Assembly (NCBI RefSeq): GCF_900142605.1
Contig: NZ_FRBL01000001.1
Span: forward strand, 998,732-1,062,731
Source of the DNA: Chitinophaga jiangningensis
Lineage (GTDB): Bacteria > Bacteroidota > Bacteroidia > Chitinophagales > Chitinophagaceae
Length of the DNA: 64,000 nucleotides
Direction: 5' to 3'
Shown here one piece after another: positions 1 to 8,911 of this stretch. The translations under genes and the position numbers were made by a program. Below the pieces are notes generated by a model. That model was given only the letters and a program-made list of their open reading frames with translations. It was not told the origin of the DNA and did not search any database. The first letter of the stretch is position 1, and each line of letters opens with the position of its first letter.

Positions 1-117
1 TCATACAAAGAAGTGGCATCCATTCTGAATATCTCGGTAAAAGCTACGTATAAGATTATGGCCAGGAGCTTGTTAGCGCTCAAAGAAAAGGTTATGTTCT
101 TTATGTTATTATTCTAA
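1..117 (+). CDS. ECF RNA polymerase sigma factor, C-terminal fragment (cut by window edge)
   Basis: The first 38 codons are open from the window edge and end at a TAA at 115-117. The visible peptide begins SYKEVASILNISVKATYKIM, which is the usual recognition helix of sigma region 4 (the YxEVAxxLxIS..TVK pattern of ECF factors), followed by a hydrophobic tail. The gene sits 83 bp before a FecR anti-sigma factor on the same strand, the standard sigma/anti-sigma order in Bacteroidota. The N-terminal sigma-2 domain lies outside the window, so the assignment rests on region 4 and on context. Confidence 0.75.
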   Translation, partial: SYKEVASILNISVKATYKIMARSLLALKEKVMFFMLLF

Positions 118-200
118 TATTTGCTGTTTATACAATTTGAAGAAAATTTATAAAATAGTTTGGGGTAAAAATAGCAGCACCGGATACTATATTAAATAGA

Positions 201-1274
201 ATGAAAAAAGAATCCATCGCACATAAATATATTCACTATAAGGAAAGCGATTTTCTTACGGATTCCTATTTCCAGGAATGGGTGTATACACCAACAGCGG
301 ACTCCGAACACTTCTGGCAGGAAGTGATCCACGCCGTTCCCCAGCAAAAGGAAGCCATAGAAAATGCCCGCAGATACTTAAAGAGCATCACGTTTGCTAC
401 CCATACTCCCTCTGATGAGGAAGTAGAAGCCTCCTGGCAGCAACACTTTCAGGCAATACAGGCTACGCTGTCGCAGCCTGCACCGGCCGCCAAAGTACGT
501 TTCATCTCACGCCGTACCCTGTTCAGAGTAGCCGCGGTAGTGGCAGGCCTGGTACTGATTACAGGCACTTACCTGTTTATTTACAACAACAACGAACAGC
601 TGATTGCCAGCACCGGTTACGGAGAAATGCGCAAGGTAACCCTGCCCGATGGCTCCCAGGTGGACCTAAACGCCAATTCTAAAATCACCTACCGCAAAAA
701 CTGGCAGCAGGGAAACGACAGGGAAGTATGGCTGGAAGGAGAAGCACTGTTCAATGTCAGTCATATTAATAAAGATACTAATCATATAAAGGCCGGTGAA
801 AAGTTCCTGGTACATACCAAAGACCTCACCGTTTCCGTACTTGGCACCGTGTTCGACATTCGCCAGCGCCGCCGGAAAACCGAAGTAGTACTGCAAAGCG
901 GCAAGATCAAACTCCACTTTAGCAGCGGTAAAGAACCGGACATCATCATGGAACCCGGCCAACTGGTAGCCTATAACGATATAGAAAAAAAACTCATCAC
1001 CTCCGGCACCTCTCCTGAAAAATTCTCCGCCTGGAAAGAGCAAAAACTTATCCTGCAAGACCCGAAAGTGAACGATATCCTCCTCTACCTGGAAGATAAC
1101 TTTGGTAAGAAAATCATCATGGAGAATAAAGCCCTGAGCAACAGAACCGTAAACGGACCCATCCTGATATCGTCACTGGACGACGCACTCTTCGTGCTTT
1201 CCACCGTGCTGAATACAGAAATTATTAAGCGCGATACCAACACTATCGTGCTGCGCGACCGCCAAACCAGATAA
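201..1274 (+). CDS. FecR family anti-sigma factor
   Basis: This 357-residue protein has the FecR layout: a cytoplasmic N-terminal part (about 1-105) that would bind the ECF sigma factor, one membrane segment at about 107-128, a periplasmic FecR domain at about 135-240 (GYGEMRKVTLPDGSQVDLNA, then LEGEALFNVSH) and a C-terminal DUF4974-like region (about 275-350, with DILLYLEDNFGKKI). In characterised systems FecR relays a signal from an outer-membrane transducer to its sigma factor. Here no TonB receptor/SusD pair follows; the next genes are two secreted enzymes, so the signal source is not obvious. The ATG at 201 is the only sensible start. Confidence 0.9.
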   Translation: MKKESIAHKYIHYKESDFLTDSYFQEWVYTPTADSEHFWQEVIHAVPQQKEAIENARRYLKSITFATHTPSDEEVEASWQQHFQAIQATLSQPAPAAKVRFISRRTLFRVAAVVAGLVLITGTYLFIYNNNEQLIASTGYGEMRKVTLPDGSQVDLNANSKITYRKNWQQGNDREVWLEGEALFNVSHINKDTNHIKAGEKFLVHTKDLTVSVLGTVFDIRQRRRKTEVVLQSGKIKLHFSSGKEPDIIMEPGQLVAYNDIEKKLITSGTSPEKFSAWKEQKLILQDPKVNDILLYLEDNFGKKIIMENKALSNRTVNGPILISSLDDALFVLSTVLNTEIIKRDTNTIVLRDRQTR

Positions 1275-1303
1275 ATTTTTTATGCCCCTATGGGGTAAGA
1301 TGG

Positions 1304-1311
1304 TAGCTTTG
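1304..1311 (+). promoter_or_regulatory. Putative promoter -7 element (TAGCTTTG)
   Basis: Exact match to the Bacteroidota -7 consensus TAnnTTTG, 40 bp before the start of the SGNH/EEP fusion gene. No clear TTTG -33 element was found at the expected distance, so this rests on the -7 element alone. Confidence 0.4.
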
Positions 1312-1351
1312 TAACACTATACATCAAAGTGAAGCTATTAATCGACGTTCC

Positions 1352-2797
1352 ATGAGAAAAATTTTGGTTGCAGTACTATGCCTCTGCTTTTTCAGCAGCT
1401 CCTTTGCCCAACAGCAATATCCTTACTATGCTGACATTCAGGCGTTCAAACACCAGGACTCCATTGATGCCCCTACCGGAAACGAAATACTGTTTATCGG
1501 CAGCTCTTCTTTTACCTACTGGCAGGATGTGAATAACTATTTCCCCGGCCACCACATTATTAACCGTGGCTTCGGCGGCTCTAACCTCCTGGACGTAATG
1601 CACTACGCCAACGATGTCATTTTTGCCTACAAACCGAAGCAAATAGTAATTTATTGCGGAGAGAATGACCTGGCATCTGATACCGTAAAGGCAACGGCAG
1701 TGCTTAAGCGCTTTCAAACCCTGTACACGATGATCAGACAGCGGATGCCTAACACCTCTGTCACCTACATCTCCATAAAACCTAGTCCCAGCAGGGCCCG
1801 CCTGATGCCGGAAATGGTGAAAACCAACAAGGCCATTCAACAATTCCTGGCCAAACAGCCTAACACTTCGTTTGTAGACGTATATAGCAAAATGCTGAAT
1901 GCCAACGGTACCATCAAGGCAGAACTCTTCAAGGAAGATCAGCTGCACATGAAGCCAGTTGGCTACCGCATCTGGCAGAAAGCCCTGGCACCACACCTGG
2001 TAGATCAACAGCTGGTAACCATGAAAGCTGCTACCTTCAACCTCCGCCTCAACATTGCTTATGATAGCGCAAATGCATGGCCTCACCGTAAAGAAATGGT
2101 GCGCGACCTGATTCAATACCATCATTTTGATGTATTTGGTGTACAGGAAGCCCTCATTGACCAAATGCACGACCTCGAAGCAATGCCGGCTTATGCACAT
2201 GTAGGTGTAGGGAGAAATGATGGAAAAGAAGGCGGCGAGTTCTCTGCCATATTTTATAATAAAGAAAAGTACGAGCTCGTAAAGTCAGGTAACTTCTGGC
2301 TTTCACCAACCCCGGAAGTACCTTCCAAAGGCTGGGATGCCGCCTATATCCGCATATGCACCTGGGCACAGCTGTCAGAAAAAACTACCGGCAAAACATT
2401 CTACTTCTTCAATACCCACTTTGATAACGAAGGCGTGCAGGCACGGGAAAATTCAGCAAAAATGATTCTGGAGAAAATTCATCAGCTGTCAGATCCATCC
2501 ACACCGGTGATTATTACGGGAGATTTCAATTCAAGCCCTGCCACCAGCGCATACGGCACCATGGCCCGGCAGTTCAATGATGCTAAACTGGTATCCAAAA
2601 GCAAACCATACGGTCCGGACAGCACCTTCCAGGACTTTAAATACCATAATTGGATAAATGTGGTTAAAGAAGGCCGAATCGACTTTATCTTTGTTAATAA
2701 TAATATAGAAGTACTGAACTACGCAGTACTGACAGATTCCCGGGACCTGCGTTTTCCTTCAGACCATTTCCCGGTAGTTTGCACCATTCGTTTTTAA
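1352..2797 (+). CDS. Secreted SGNH hydrolase fused to an endonuclease/exonuclease/phosphatase (EEP) domain
   Basis: A 481-residue two-enzyme fusion with a signal peptide (about 1-19, ending SFAQ). Residues 45-210 form an SGNH/GDSL esterase domain: block I IGSSS with S52 as likely nucleophile, block II Gly in RGFGGSN (75), block III GEND (N105), block V DQLH (D196, H199). Residues 224-481 form an EEP fold: VQE with E266, NTHFD (H356, D358), GDFN (D391, N393), D445 and terminal SDH (470-472), the metal and catalytic residues of the family. EEP members cleave phosphodiesters (nucleic acids, sphingomyelin, inositol phosphates); SGNH members cleave esters. Both active sites look intact. The substrate is unknown; the secreted location and the GH3 enzyme 24 bp downstream suggest processing of a decorated glycan or a lipid. 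Confidence 0.85.
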   Translation: MRKILVAVLCLCFFSSSFAQQQYPYYADIQAFKHQDSIDAPTGNEILFIGSSSFTYWQDVNNYFPGHHIINRGFGGSNLLDVMHYANDVIFAYKPKQIVIYCGENDLASDTVKATAVLKRFQTLYTMIRQRMPNTSVTYISIKPSPSRARLMPEMVKTNKAIQQFLAKQPNTSFVDVYSKMLNANGTIKAELFKEDQLHMKPVGYRIWQKALAPHLVDQQLVTMKAATFNLRLNIAYDSANAWPHRKEMVRDLIQYHHFDVFGVQEALIDQMHDLEAMPAYAHVGVGRNDGKEGGEFSAIFYNKEKYELVKSGNFWLSPTPEVPSKGWDAAYIRICTWAQLSEKTTGKTFYFFNTHFDNEGVQARENSAKMILEKIHQLSDPSTPVIITGDFNSSPATSAYGTMARQFNDAKLVSKSKPYGPDSTFQDFKYHNWINVVKEGRIDFIFVNNNIEVLNYAVLTDSRDLRFPSDHFPVVCTIRF

Positions 2798-2821
2798 TCA
2801 CATTTTCCACACGATCCTGAT

Positions 2822-5101
2822 ATGAGACACACAAAATTACTGCTGTTGCTGGCTTTCAGTCTGTTTTGCCACACAGCAATTGCACAAAATCAGCAACAAA
2901 TGAAAACATTTGTGGACGCGCTGATGAATAAAATGACGCTGGAAGAAAAGATCGGACAGCTGAACCTGCTCACTTCCGGTGAAGTAGTAACCGGTTCTGC
3001 AGTGAGCACCGGTGTGGAAGCTAAGATTAAAGCGGGTCAGGTAGGCGCTATGCTCAACATGACCAAGGTAGAAGATATCCGCAGAACGCAGCAGATCGCC
3101 ATGGATCAGTCCCGCATGAAAATCCCCTTACTCTTTGGATTGGATGTGGTGCATGGCTACAAAACAACCTTTCCTATTCCCCTGGCATTATCCTGCTCCT
3201 GGGATATGGATATGATTGAAAAAAGTGCACGCATTGCTGCGATCGAAGCCAGCGCGGATGGTATCAACTGGACATTTTCCCCTATGGTGGACATTGCCCG
3301 CGATGCCCGCTGGGGAAGGATTGCAGAAGGCTCCGGTGAAGATCCGTACCTCGGTTCTAAAATTGCTGCTGCCATGGTAAAAGGTTACCAGGGCAATAAT
3401 TTTTCTGAAAACAGTAACATCCTCGCCTGCGTAAAACACTTTGCACTATATGGTGCAGCAGAAGCAGGGAGGGATTATAACACTACGGATATGAGTCATG
3501 TACGCATGTACAACGACTACTTTCCTCCCTACAAAGCGGCGGTAGATGCCGGTGCAGCTACTGTTATGACCTCCTTCAATGATGTAGATGGTATTCCCGC
3601 CACCGCCAACAAATGGCTGATGACGGACGTACTCCGCAAACAATGGGGCTTCAAAGGCTTTGTAGTAACGGATTATACTGCCATCAACGAAATGATTGCA
3701 CATGGCCTGGGTGACCTCCAACAGGTGTCTGCACTGGCACTGAAGGCAGGCACAGACATGGATATGGTAGGCGAAGGCTTTACCGGCACCATTGCCCAAT
3801 CACTGAAAGAAGGTAAGATCGATATCAATACCATCAATACTGCCTGTCGCCGCATACTGGAAGCTAAATACAAATTAGGCCTGTTTGCGGACCCATACCG
3901 CAATTCCAAGGGCGACCGTACCGGTGACATTTACACTGCTCAAAATCGCCTGGAAGCCCGCAAAGCAGCCACTGAATCATTTGTATTGCTGCGCAACCAG
4001 CAACAGCTGCTGCCACTGAAAAAACAGGGTTCTATTGCGCTGATCGGGCCACTGGCTGATTCCAGGGAAAACATGACCGGTACCTGGTCTGTATCTGCCG
4101 ATATCACTAAGCATGCTTCGCTGCGCGAAGCGTTGCAAAAAGAAGTAGGCAGCCAGGTAACCATCAATTACGCGAAAGGCTCCAACCTTACTGCGGACTC
4201 CATGCTGGAAATCAACAGCACCATGTTTGGCCGCTCCCTGCATAGAGATGGCCGCAGCGCTGCCGAGCTAAGAAAAGAAGCGTTGGAAGCAGCCGCTAAA
4301 TCTGATATTATTGTTGCTGCACTCGGTGAAGCCTCCGAAATGAGTGGTGAGAGCGCCAGCAGAACAGATATAGGTATTCCTGATACACAGAAAGAATTGC
4401 TGGCGGCGCTGGTAGCCACCGGTAAACCGGTAGTGCTGGTGCTCTTCGCTGGTCGCCCTATGACATTGGTTTGGGAAAGTGAACATGTACCGGCCATCCT
4501 GAACGTATGGTTCGGTGGGTGCGAAGCTGGTGCCGCCATTGCGGATGTGCTGTTTGGAGCAGTAAATCCTTCCGGCAAACTCACTACCAGTTTCCCACAA
4601 AACGTAGGTCAGGTACCGCTTTACTACGGACAAAAACCTACCGGCCGCCCACTTGCCGGCAATGATAAATGGTTTACTAAATTCCGCTCCAACTACCTGG
4701 ATGTATCAAATGAACCACTGTATCCTTTCGGCTACGGCTTAAGTTATACGACGTTTAGTTACAGTGATATCCGTTTATCTGCCAACACGCTTTCCACAGG
4801 TGGCAACATCAAGGCTACTGTAACGGTAACGAATACTGGAAAACAGGATGGAGTGGAAATTGTGCAGCTGTACACCCGCGATGTGGTTGCAAGCATCACC
4901 AGGCCGGTGAAAGAGCTGAAAGGATTCCAGCGCATTGCGCTTAAAGCAGGTGAATCCAGACAGGTGACTTTTACCATCACTGAAAACGACCTGAAATTTT
5001 ATAATAACGAATTGAAATATGCTGCTGAACCAGGCGAGTTCAAACTCTTTATTGGCGGAAATAGCAGAGACGTGAAAGAGACGGGCTTTAGCTTGAAGTA
5101 A
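2822..5101 (+). CDS. bglX: Periplasmic beta-glucosidase, glycoside hydrolase family 3
   Basis: At 759 residues this matches the length of BglX-type GH3 beta-glucosidases. It carries a signal peptide (about 1-21, ending AIAQ), a GH3 N-terminal TIM barrel with KHFALYGAAEAGRDYN, and the nucleophile region GFVVTDY with D284 as the catalytic aspartate. The GH3 C-terminal alpha/beta domain follows (about 390-620, with LLRNQQQLLPLK) and then a fibronectin-III-like domain (about 660-750, LYPFGYGLSYTTF). The family releases terminal beta-linked glucose from oligosaccharides. The gene lies 24 bp after the SGNH/EEP fusion and probably shares its transcript; a strong hairpin terminator follows. Confidence 0.93.
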   Translation: MRHTKLLLLLAFSLFCHTAIAQNQQQMKTFVDALMNKMTLEEKIGQLNLLTSGEVVTGSAVSTGVEAKIKAGQVGAMLNMTKVEDIRRTQQIAMDQSRMKIPLLFGLDVVHGYKTTFPIPLALSCSWDMDMIEKSARIAAIEASADGINWTFSPMVDIARDARWGRIAEGSGEDPYLGSKIAAAMVKGYQGNNFSENSNILACVKHFALYGAAEAGRDYNTTDMSHVRMYNDYFPPYKAAVDAGAATVMTSFNDVDGIPATANKWLMTDVLRKQWGFKGFVVTDYTAINEMIAHGLGDLQQVSALALKAGTDMDMVGEGFTGTIAQSLKEGKIDINTINTACRRILEAKYKLGLFADPYRNSKGDRTGDIYTAQNRLEARKAATESFVLLRNQQQLLPLKKQGSIALIGPLADSRENMTGTWSVSADITKHASLREALQKEVGSQVTINYAKGSNLTADSMLEINSTMFGRSLHRDGRSAAELRKEALEAAAKSDIIVAALGEASEMSGESASRTDIGIPDTQKELLAALVATGKPVVLVLFAGRPMTLVWESEHVPAILNVWFGGCEAGAAIADVLFGAVNPSGKLTTSFPQNVGQVPLYYGQKPTGRPLAGNDKWFTKFRSNYLDVSNEPLYPFGYGLSYTTFSYSDIRLSANTLSTGGNIKATVTVTNTGKQDGVEIVQLYTRDVVASITRPVKELKGFQRIALKAGESRQVTFTITENDLKFYNNELKYAAEPGEFKLFIGGNSRDVKETGFSLK

Positions 5102-5133
5102 GTACGATTTATACCATAGTCAGTCAAACCAGG

Positions 5134-5160
5134 AGCTGCCACGGAATGTGGCAGCTTTTT
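5134..5160 (+). terminator. Rho-independent terminator after bglX
   Basis: Perfect 9-bp stem (5134-5142 with 5148-5156), 5-nt loop, followed by a T run. It lies 33 bp after the bglX stop and faces the convergent nuclease gene. Confidence 0.85.
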
Positions 5161-5178
5161 ATTAACTCTTCCTACCTC

Positions 5179-6339
5179 TCACTCAGTCTTTTCATTCTGG
5201 AACAACTCCGTAAATTTCTTTCGCAACATTTCTTTATTTGGCAAAAATGTTTGGTACTCTGCAATAAGAATTGGTGATAATTCACGGTTAATAGAATATT
5301 CCACTATCTGTGAATTCTTTTCCTGGCAAAGCAGTACACCCACACTGGGTTTCTCCTCGTCATACTTCACATCCCTGTCAAGTGCTTCCAGGTAAAAACT
5401 TAGCTTTTTTAAATACTCTGGTTTGAACTCGCCGGTCTTAAGCTCAAACGCAACCATACAGTGGAGCTTACGGTGATAAAACAGCAAGTCAATAAAGAAA
5501 TCTACATTACCTACCTGTACCCGGTAATTCTCTTCCATAAAAATAAAATCCTTACCAAGCTCCAATACAAAGGCTTTAATACGTTCATTCAACGCGGCCT
5601 GCAAATCCCTTTCTTTGAATGATTCCGGAAGATTCAGAAACTCAAATACATAGCTGTCTTTAAAGGCGCTGCTGGTATCTGCATGGTGATTTTTAACAGC
5701 ATCAGGAATAGTATACTGACCAACTTTGTAGCGTTCGAACAATGCTGCTTTATGCTGGCGTTCTAGTTCCCTTACAGTATAATTTTCCCGGATAGCTAGT
5801 TCCAGATAGAATTTAATTTCATCACTGTATTTTAATCCCATTAATACGAGATGGTGCGACCATGTTACTTTCACCAACATCGTATTACGAATATCGCTAA
5901 ATTGTCTCAACGCTGTTGAGACAATTATATCAGGTTGATTATCAGAATGCATTACCTTATCTGATAATTTATAACTATCGATATCCTGATAATACATTTT
6001 GTAAAATAAACGCATGCGATATAAACCTGGCCGGTTAAATCCCTTTAACTCCGGATGATTTTCAGCAATGTAATCCGCGAGTTCTCTGATCGTTTTTTCT
6101 CCCCATGCGGAAGTCTTCATCTTATTATGGATATACTCACCCACCTGCCAGTAAAGATTAATGAGATTAACATTTACACTTCTGATCACCTCATTGTGGG
6201 AATGCTTGATGTGTTTGACTAATTCGCCAAATTGTGCTTCGGTCATAAGATATGGATTTAGAAATGATTGGTTAAAAACAATATCGCAAGCTATCAAGAA
6301 CCTTTCAAATTCAGGCTGTTCCTTTTGTTCATTCTTCAT
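5179..6339 (-). CDS. DUF1016/YhcG-family PDDEXK nuclease
   Basis: This 386-residue protein has the DUF1016 N-terminal domain (about 35-180: LINLYWQVGEYI, WGEKTIRELADYI, GFNRPGLYRMRLFY) and a C-terminal PDDEXK nuclease core, with D284 in VDFFIDLLFYH and E299/K301 in VAFELKTGEF. The family is typically found singly in accessory DNA and near restriction or defence genes; its targets are not established. The gene is visibly more A+T-rich than its neighbours and sits alone between bglX and pbpC, which fits recent acquisition. The ATG at 6339 is used; Met-32 is a possible alternative start. Confidence 0.82.
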   Translation of the reverse strand: MKNEQKEQPEFERFLIACDIVFNQSFLNPYLMTEAQFGELVKHIKHSHNEVIRSVNVNLINLYWQVGEYIHNKMKTSAWGEKTIRELADYIAENHPELKGFNRPGLYRMRLFYKMYYQDIDSYKLSDKVMHSDNQPDIIVSTALRQFSDIRNTMLVKVTWSHHLVLMGLKYSDEIKFYLELAIRENYTVRELERQHKAALFERYKVGQYTIPDAVKNHHADTSSAFKDSYVFEFLNLPESFKERDLQAALNERIKAFVLELGKDFIFMEENYRVQVGNVDFFIDLLFYHRKLHCMVAFELKTGEFKPEYLKKLSFYLEALDRDVKYDEEKPSVGVLLCQEKNSQIVEYSINRELSPILIAEYQTFLPNKEMLRKKFTELFQNEKTE

Positions 6340-6393
6340 TCGGGGAATGATGATAATGAACAGATCAAACTTTTATCCTATCATTGCACCCTG

Positions 6394-8793
6394 ATGACCC
6401 GACTCCAATTCAAACAATGGTGCCTGCGCAAAAAGTGGTGGCTGTCCGCCCTCACCGCGCTCCTGATTGCCTATTACTTTTGCTTACCTAAAAACCTTTT
6501 TAATCATCCTACTTCTTTTGTTTTGGAAGATAGTAATGGCGACCTGCTCAGCGCGACCATCGCAACGGACGGCCAGTGGCGGTTTCCATACCAGGAAGCC
6601 GTTCCGGAAAAATTTCGCAGATGCATCATTGCCTATGAGGATAAACGTTTTCGTTATCATTGGGGCGTTGATCCTATCGCCATGGCCCGCGCCATAAAAC
6701 AAAACATTACCGGCCATAAAGTGGTGAGCGGCGGCAGTACCCTTACCATGCAGGTAATCCGCATCGCCCGCAATAAACCACGCACCCTCTGGCAAAAATG
6801 TATCGAAGCTATACTGGCAACCAGACTGGAATTCGGTGCATCAAAAAATAAAATACTTGCCCTGTATGCCGCCAACGCCCCCTTCGGTGGAAACGTGGTA
6901 GGACTGGAAGCCGCCGCCTGGCGTTATTATGGAAGGAATGCAAACCAACTCTCCTGGGGCGAAATGGCAGCGCTGGCAGTACTACCAAACAGTCCGGCAC
7001 TGGTGCACCCTGGAAGAAACAGACAAACTTTGATGGCTAAACGTAATCAACTGCTGCATAAACTGTATGTAAATAAAACAATCGACCAGTCCACCTACGA
7101 ACTGGCGCAGCTGGAACCTTTGCCGGACCAGCCTTTGCCGCTGCCACAGTTTGCACCGCACCTGCTCGACAAATTTCGCAGCGACTATAAACAACAATCA
7201 ACCGATATCCCCACACGTATTAAAAGTACCCTGGATGCTGCGCTGCAAAAAAATGTAACGGACATCGTTACACGCTATCACCAGAGCTATAAAGCCAACG
7301 GCATCAACAACGCCGCTGCACTGGTACTCGACGTAGAAACCGGTAACGCGCTTGCCTACGTCGGTAATATATACAACACCGCCGATCCTGAACTCGAAAG
7401 CCATGTGGACATCATCCAGGCCAGGCGCAGCCCGGGCAGCACCCTCAAACCCATCCTGTATGCAGCCATGCTGCACGATGGAATGATCCTGCCCAACACC
7501 CTCATCCCGGATGTACCCACCCAGATTGCCGGCTACTCCCCGCAAAACTTTGACCTCGGCTACGACGGCGCCGTGCCAGCTTCCCACGCGCTGGCCCGCT
7601 CACTCAATATACCGGCAGTACGCATGCTGCAAACTTACCGCTACGAACGCTTTCATGTGTTGCTGAAGCAAATGGGCATCTCCACACTCAACAAACCCGC
7701 AGACCACTACGGACTTTCCATGATCCTCGGCGGCGGCGAAACCACCCTGTGGGAAATGGGCGGCATGTACGCCAGCATGGCCCGTATGCTGCTACACCTC
7801 GACCAATACAAAGGGAAATATGACGCAGATGATATTCATGCCCCTAACTATATGCACAACGCGGCACAACCTTCCCGGCATGGCCTCAGCAACAGCGCCC
7901 CTTTAGATGCAGCCAGCATCTGGTGGACCTTCGAAGCCATGACGGAAGTAATGCGCCCAGGCGAAGAACTGCTGTGGCAACAGTTTTCCTCTTCACAACG
8001 CATCGCCTGGAAAACAGGTACCAGCTTTGGCTTCAGAGACGGCTGGGCCATAGGAGTGACCCCACAGTACGTAGTAGGCGTATGGGTAGGCAACGCCGAC
8101 GGCGAAGGAAGGCCAGGCCTTATTGGCGTATCCACCGCAGCGCCCATACTGTTTGACATATTCCGCCTACTGCCCGCCAATAGCTGGTTCACGCCCCCTT
8201 TTGAACAAATGAAAAAAGTGGAAGTCTGTCGCAAAAGCGGTTTCAGGGCAAGTGAAATCTGTGAAGAAAAAGATTCCATCTGGGTACCAGCAGCAGGTAT
8301 CAGGTCAGGGGTGTGCCCTTATCACCAACTCATACACCTGGACCGTAACGGGCAGTTCCGCGTAACAGAAGCCTGTGAATCTCCCCAGTATATGCAACAC
8401 AAACCCTGGTTTGTGTTACCCCCCTCGCAGGAATATTATTACCGCAGCAAAAACTATTACGAGCCACTACCGCCATACAAGCCGGATTGCCTGGCTTCCT
8501 TAGGGCTGGATAAAGCCCCGATGGAACTGATTTACCCACGCCCTAATACACGTATATTCGTACCCGTAGAAATCGATGGTAATCCCGGACAAACGATCTT
8601 CACGGCCACACACCGCAATACGGCCGCTAAAATATTCTGGAGCCTGGATAATAATTTCCTTGGTACTACTACGGACTTCCATCAGATGGCGCTACGTCCA
8701 CAGGCCGGAAAGCATACGATTACACTCGTTGATGAGAACGGAGAAAGGATCTCCTGCGAGTTTACCATCCTGGATAAAGAGCGGGAAAAATAG
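6394..8793 (+). CDS. pbpC: Penicillin-binding protein 1C (glycosyltransferase/transpeptidase)
   Basis: Class A PBP of the 1C type, 799 residues from the ATG at 6394. The frame is open further upstream, but that extension overlaps the divergent nuclease gene and lacks homologous character; the membrane anchor (about 15-30) directly follows the chosen start. The GT51 domain shows AYEDKRF (E82) and GGSTLTMQ. The transpeptidase domain shows SPGSTLK with S349 as acyl-enzyme serine, SLN, and KTGT at 540-543. A PBP1C-type C-terminal domain (about 690-795) follows. It would polymerise and cross-link peptidoglycan at the inner membrane. Confidence 0.93.
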   Translation: MTRLQFKQWCLRKKWWLSALTALLIAYYFCLPKNLFNHPTSFVLEDSNGDLLSATIATDGQWRFPYQEAVPEKFRRCIIAYEDKRFRYHWGVDPIAMARAIKQNITGHKVVSGGSTLTMQVIRIARNKPRTLWQKCIEAILATRLEFGASKNKILALYAANAPFGGNVVGLEAAAWRYYGRNANQLSWGEMAALAVLPNSPALVHPGRNRQTLMAKRNQLLHKLYVNKTIDQSTYELAQLEPLPDQPLPLPQFAPHLLDKFRSDYKQQSTDIPTRIKSTLDAALQKNVTDIVTRYHQSYKANGINNAAALVLDVETGNALAYVGNIYNTADPELESHVDIIQARRSPGSTLKPILYAAMLHDGMILPNTLIPDVPTQIAGYSPQNFDLGYDGAVPASHALARSLNIPAVRMLQTYRYERFHVLLKQMGISTLNKPADHYGLSMILGGGETTLWEMGGMYASMARMLLHLDQYKGKYDADDIHAPNYMHNAAQPSRHGLSNSAPLDAASIWWTFEAMTEVMRPGEELLWQQFSSSQRIAWKTGTSFGFRDGWAIGVTPQYVVGVWVGNADGEGRPGLIGVSTAAPILFDIFRLLPANSWFTPPFEQMKKVEVCRKSGFRASEICEEKDSIWVPAAGIRSGVCPYHQLIHLDRNGQFRVTEACESPQYMQHKPWFVLPPSQEYYYRSKNYYEPLPPYKPDCLASLGLDKAPMELIYPRPNTRIFVPVEIDGNPGQTIFTATHRNTAAKIFWSLDNNFLGTTTDFHQMALRPQAGKHTITLVDENGERISCEFTILDKEREK

Positions 8794-8815
8794 CATGACT
8801 TTTTTTTGAGGCTAC

Positions 8816-8897
8816 CTGCCGGCAGCCCGCGCGCAGCGCGGAACTCCCCGCAACGCCGAAGGCGTTGCAAAAAACAGAAAGGGACCAAAGGTCCCTT
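8816..8897. repeat. Run of short palindromic hairpins between pbpC and rarA
   Basis: Between convergent pbpC and rarA are CTGCCGGCAG (8816-8825), an inverted repeat with loop GCA (8827-8841), an 8-bp perfect hairpin with loop GAA (8850-8868) and an 8-bp perfect hairpin with loop AAA (8879-8897). The last two have the CC-NNN-GG apex seen in the longer tandem hairpins elsewhere in the window. The hairpin next to the rarA stop may end its transcript, though no long T run follows. Confidence 0.7.
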
Positions 8898-8911
8898 CCA
8901 AAATAAACTAT

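Noticed and set aside
6268..6393. N-terminal extension of pbpC
   Set aside because: It overlaps the divergent nuclease gene and precedes the membrane anchor; the ATG at 6394 is better.
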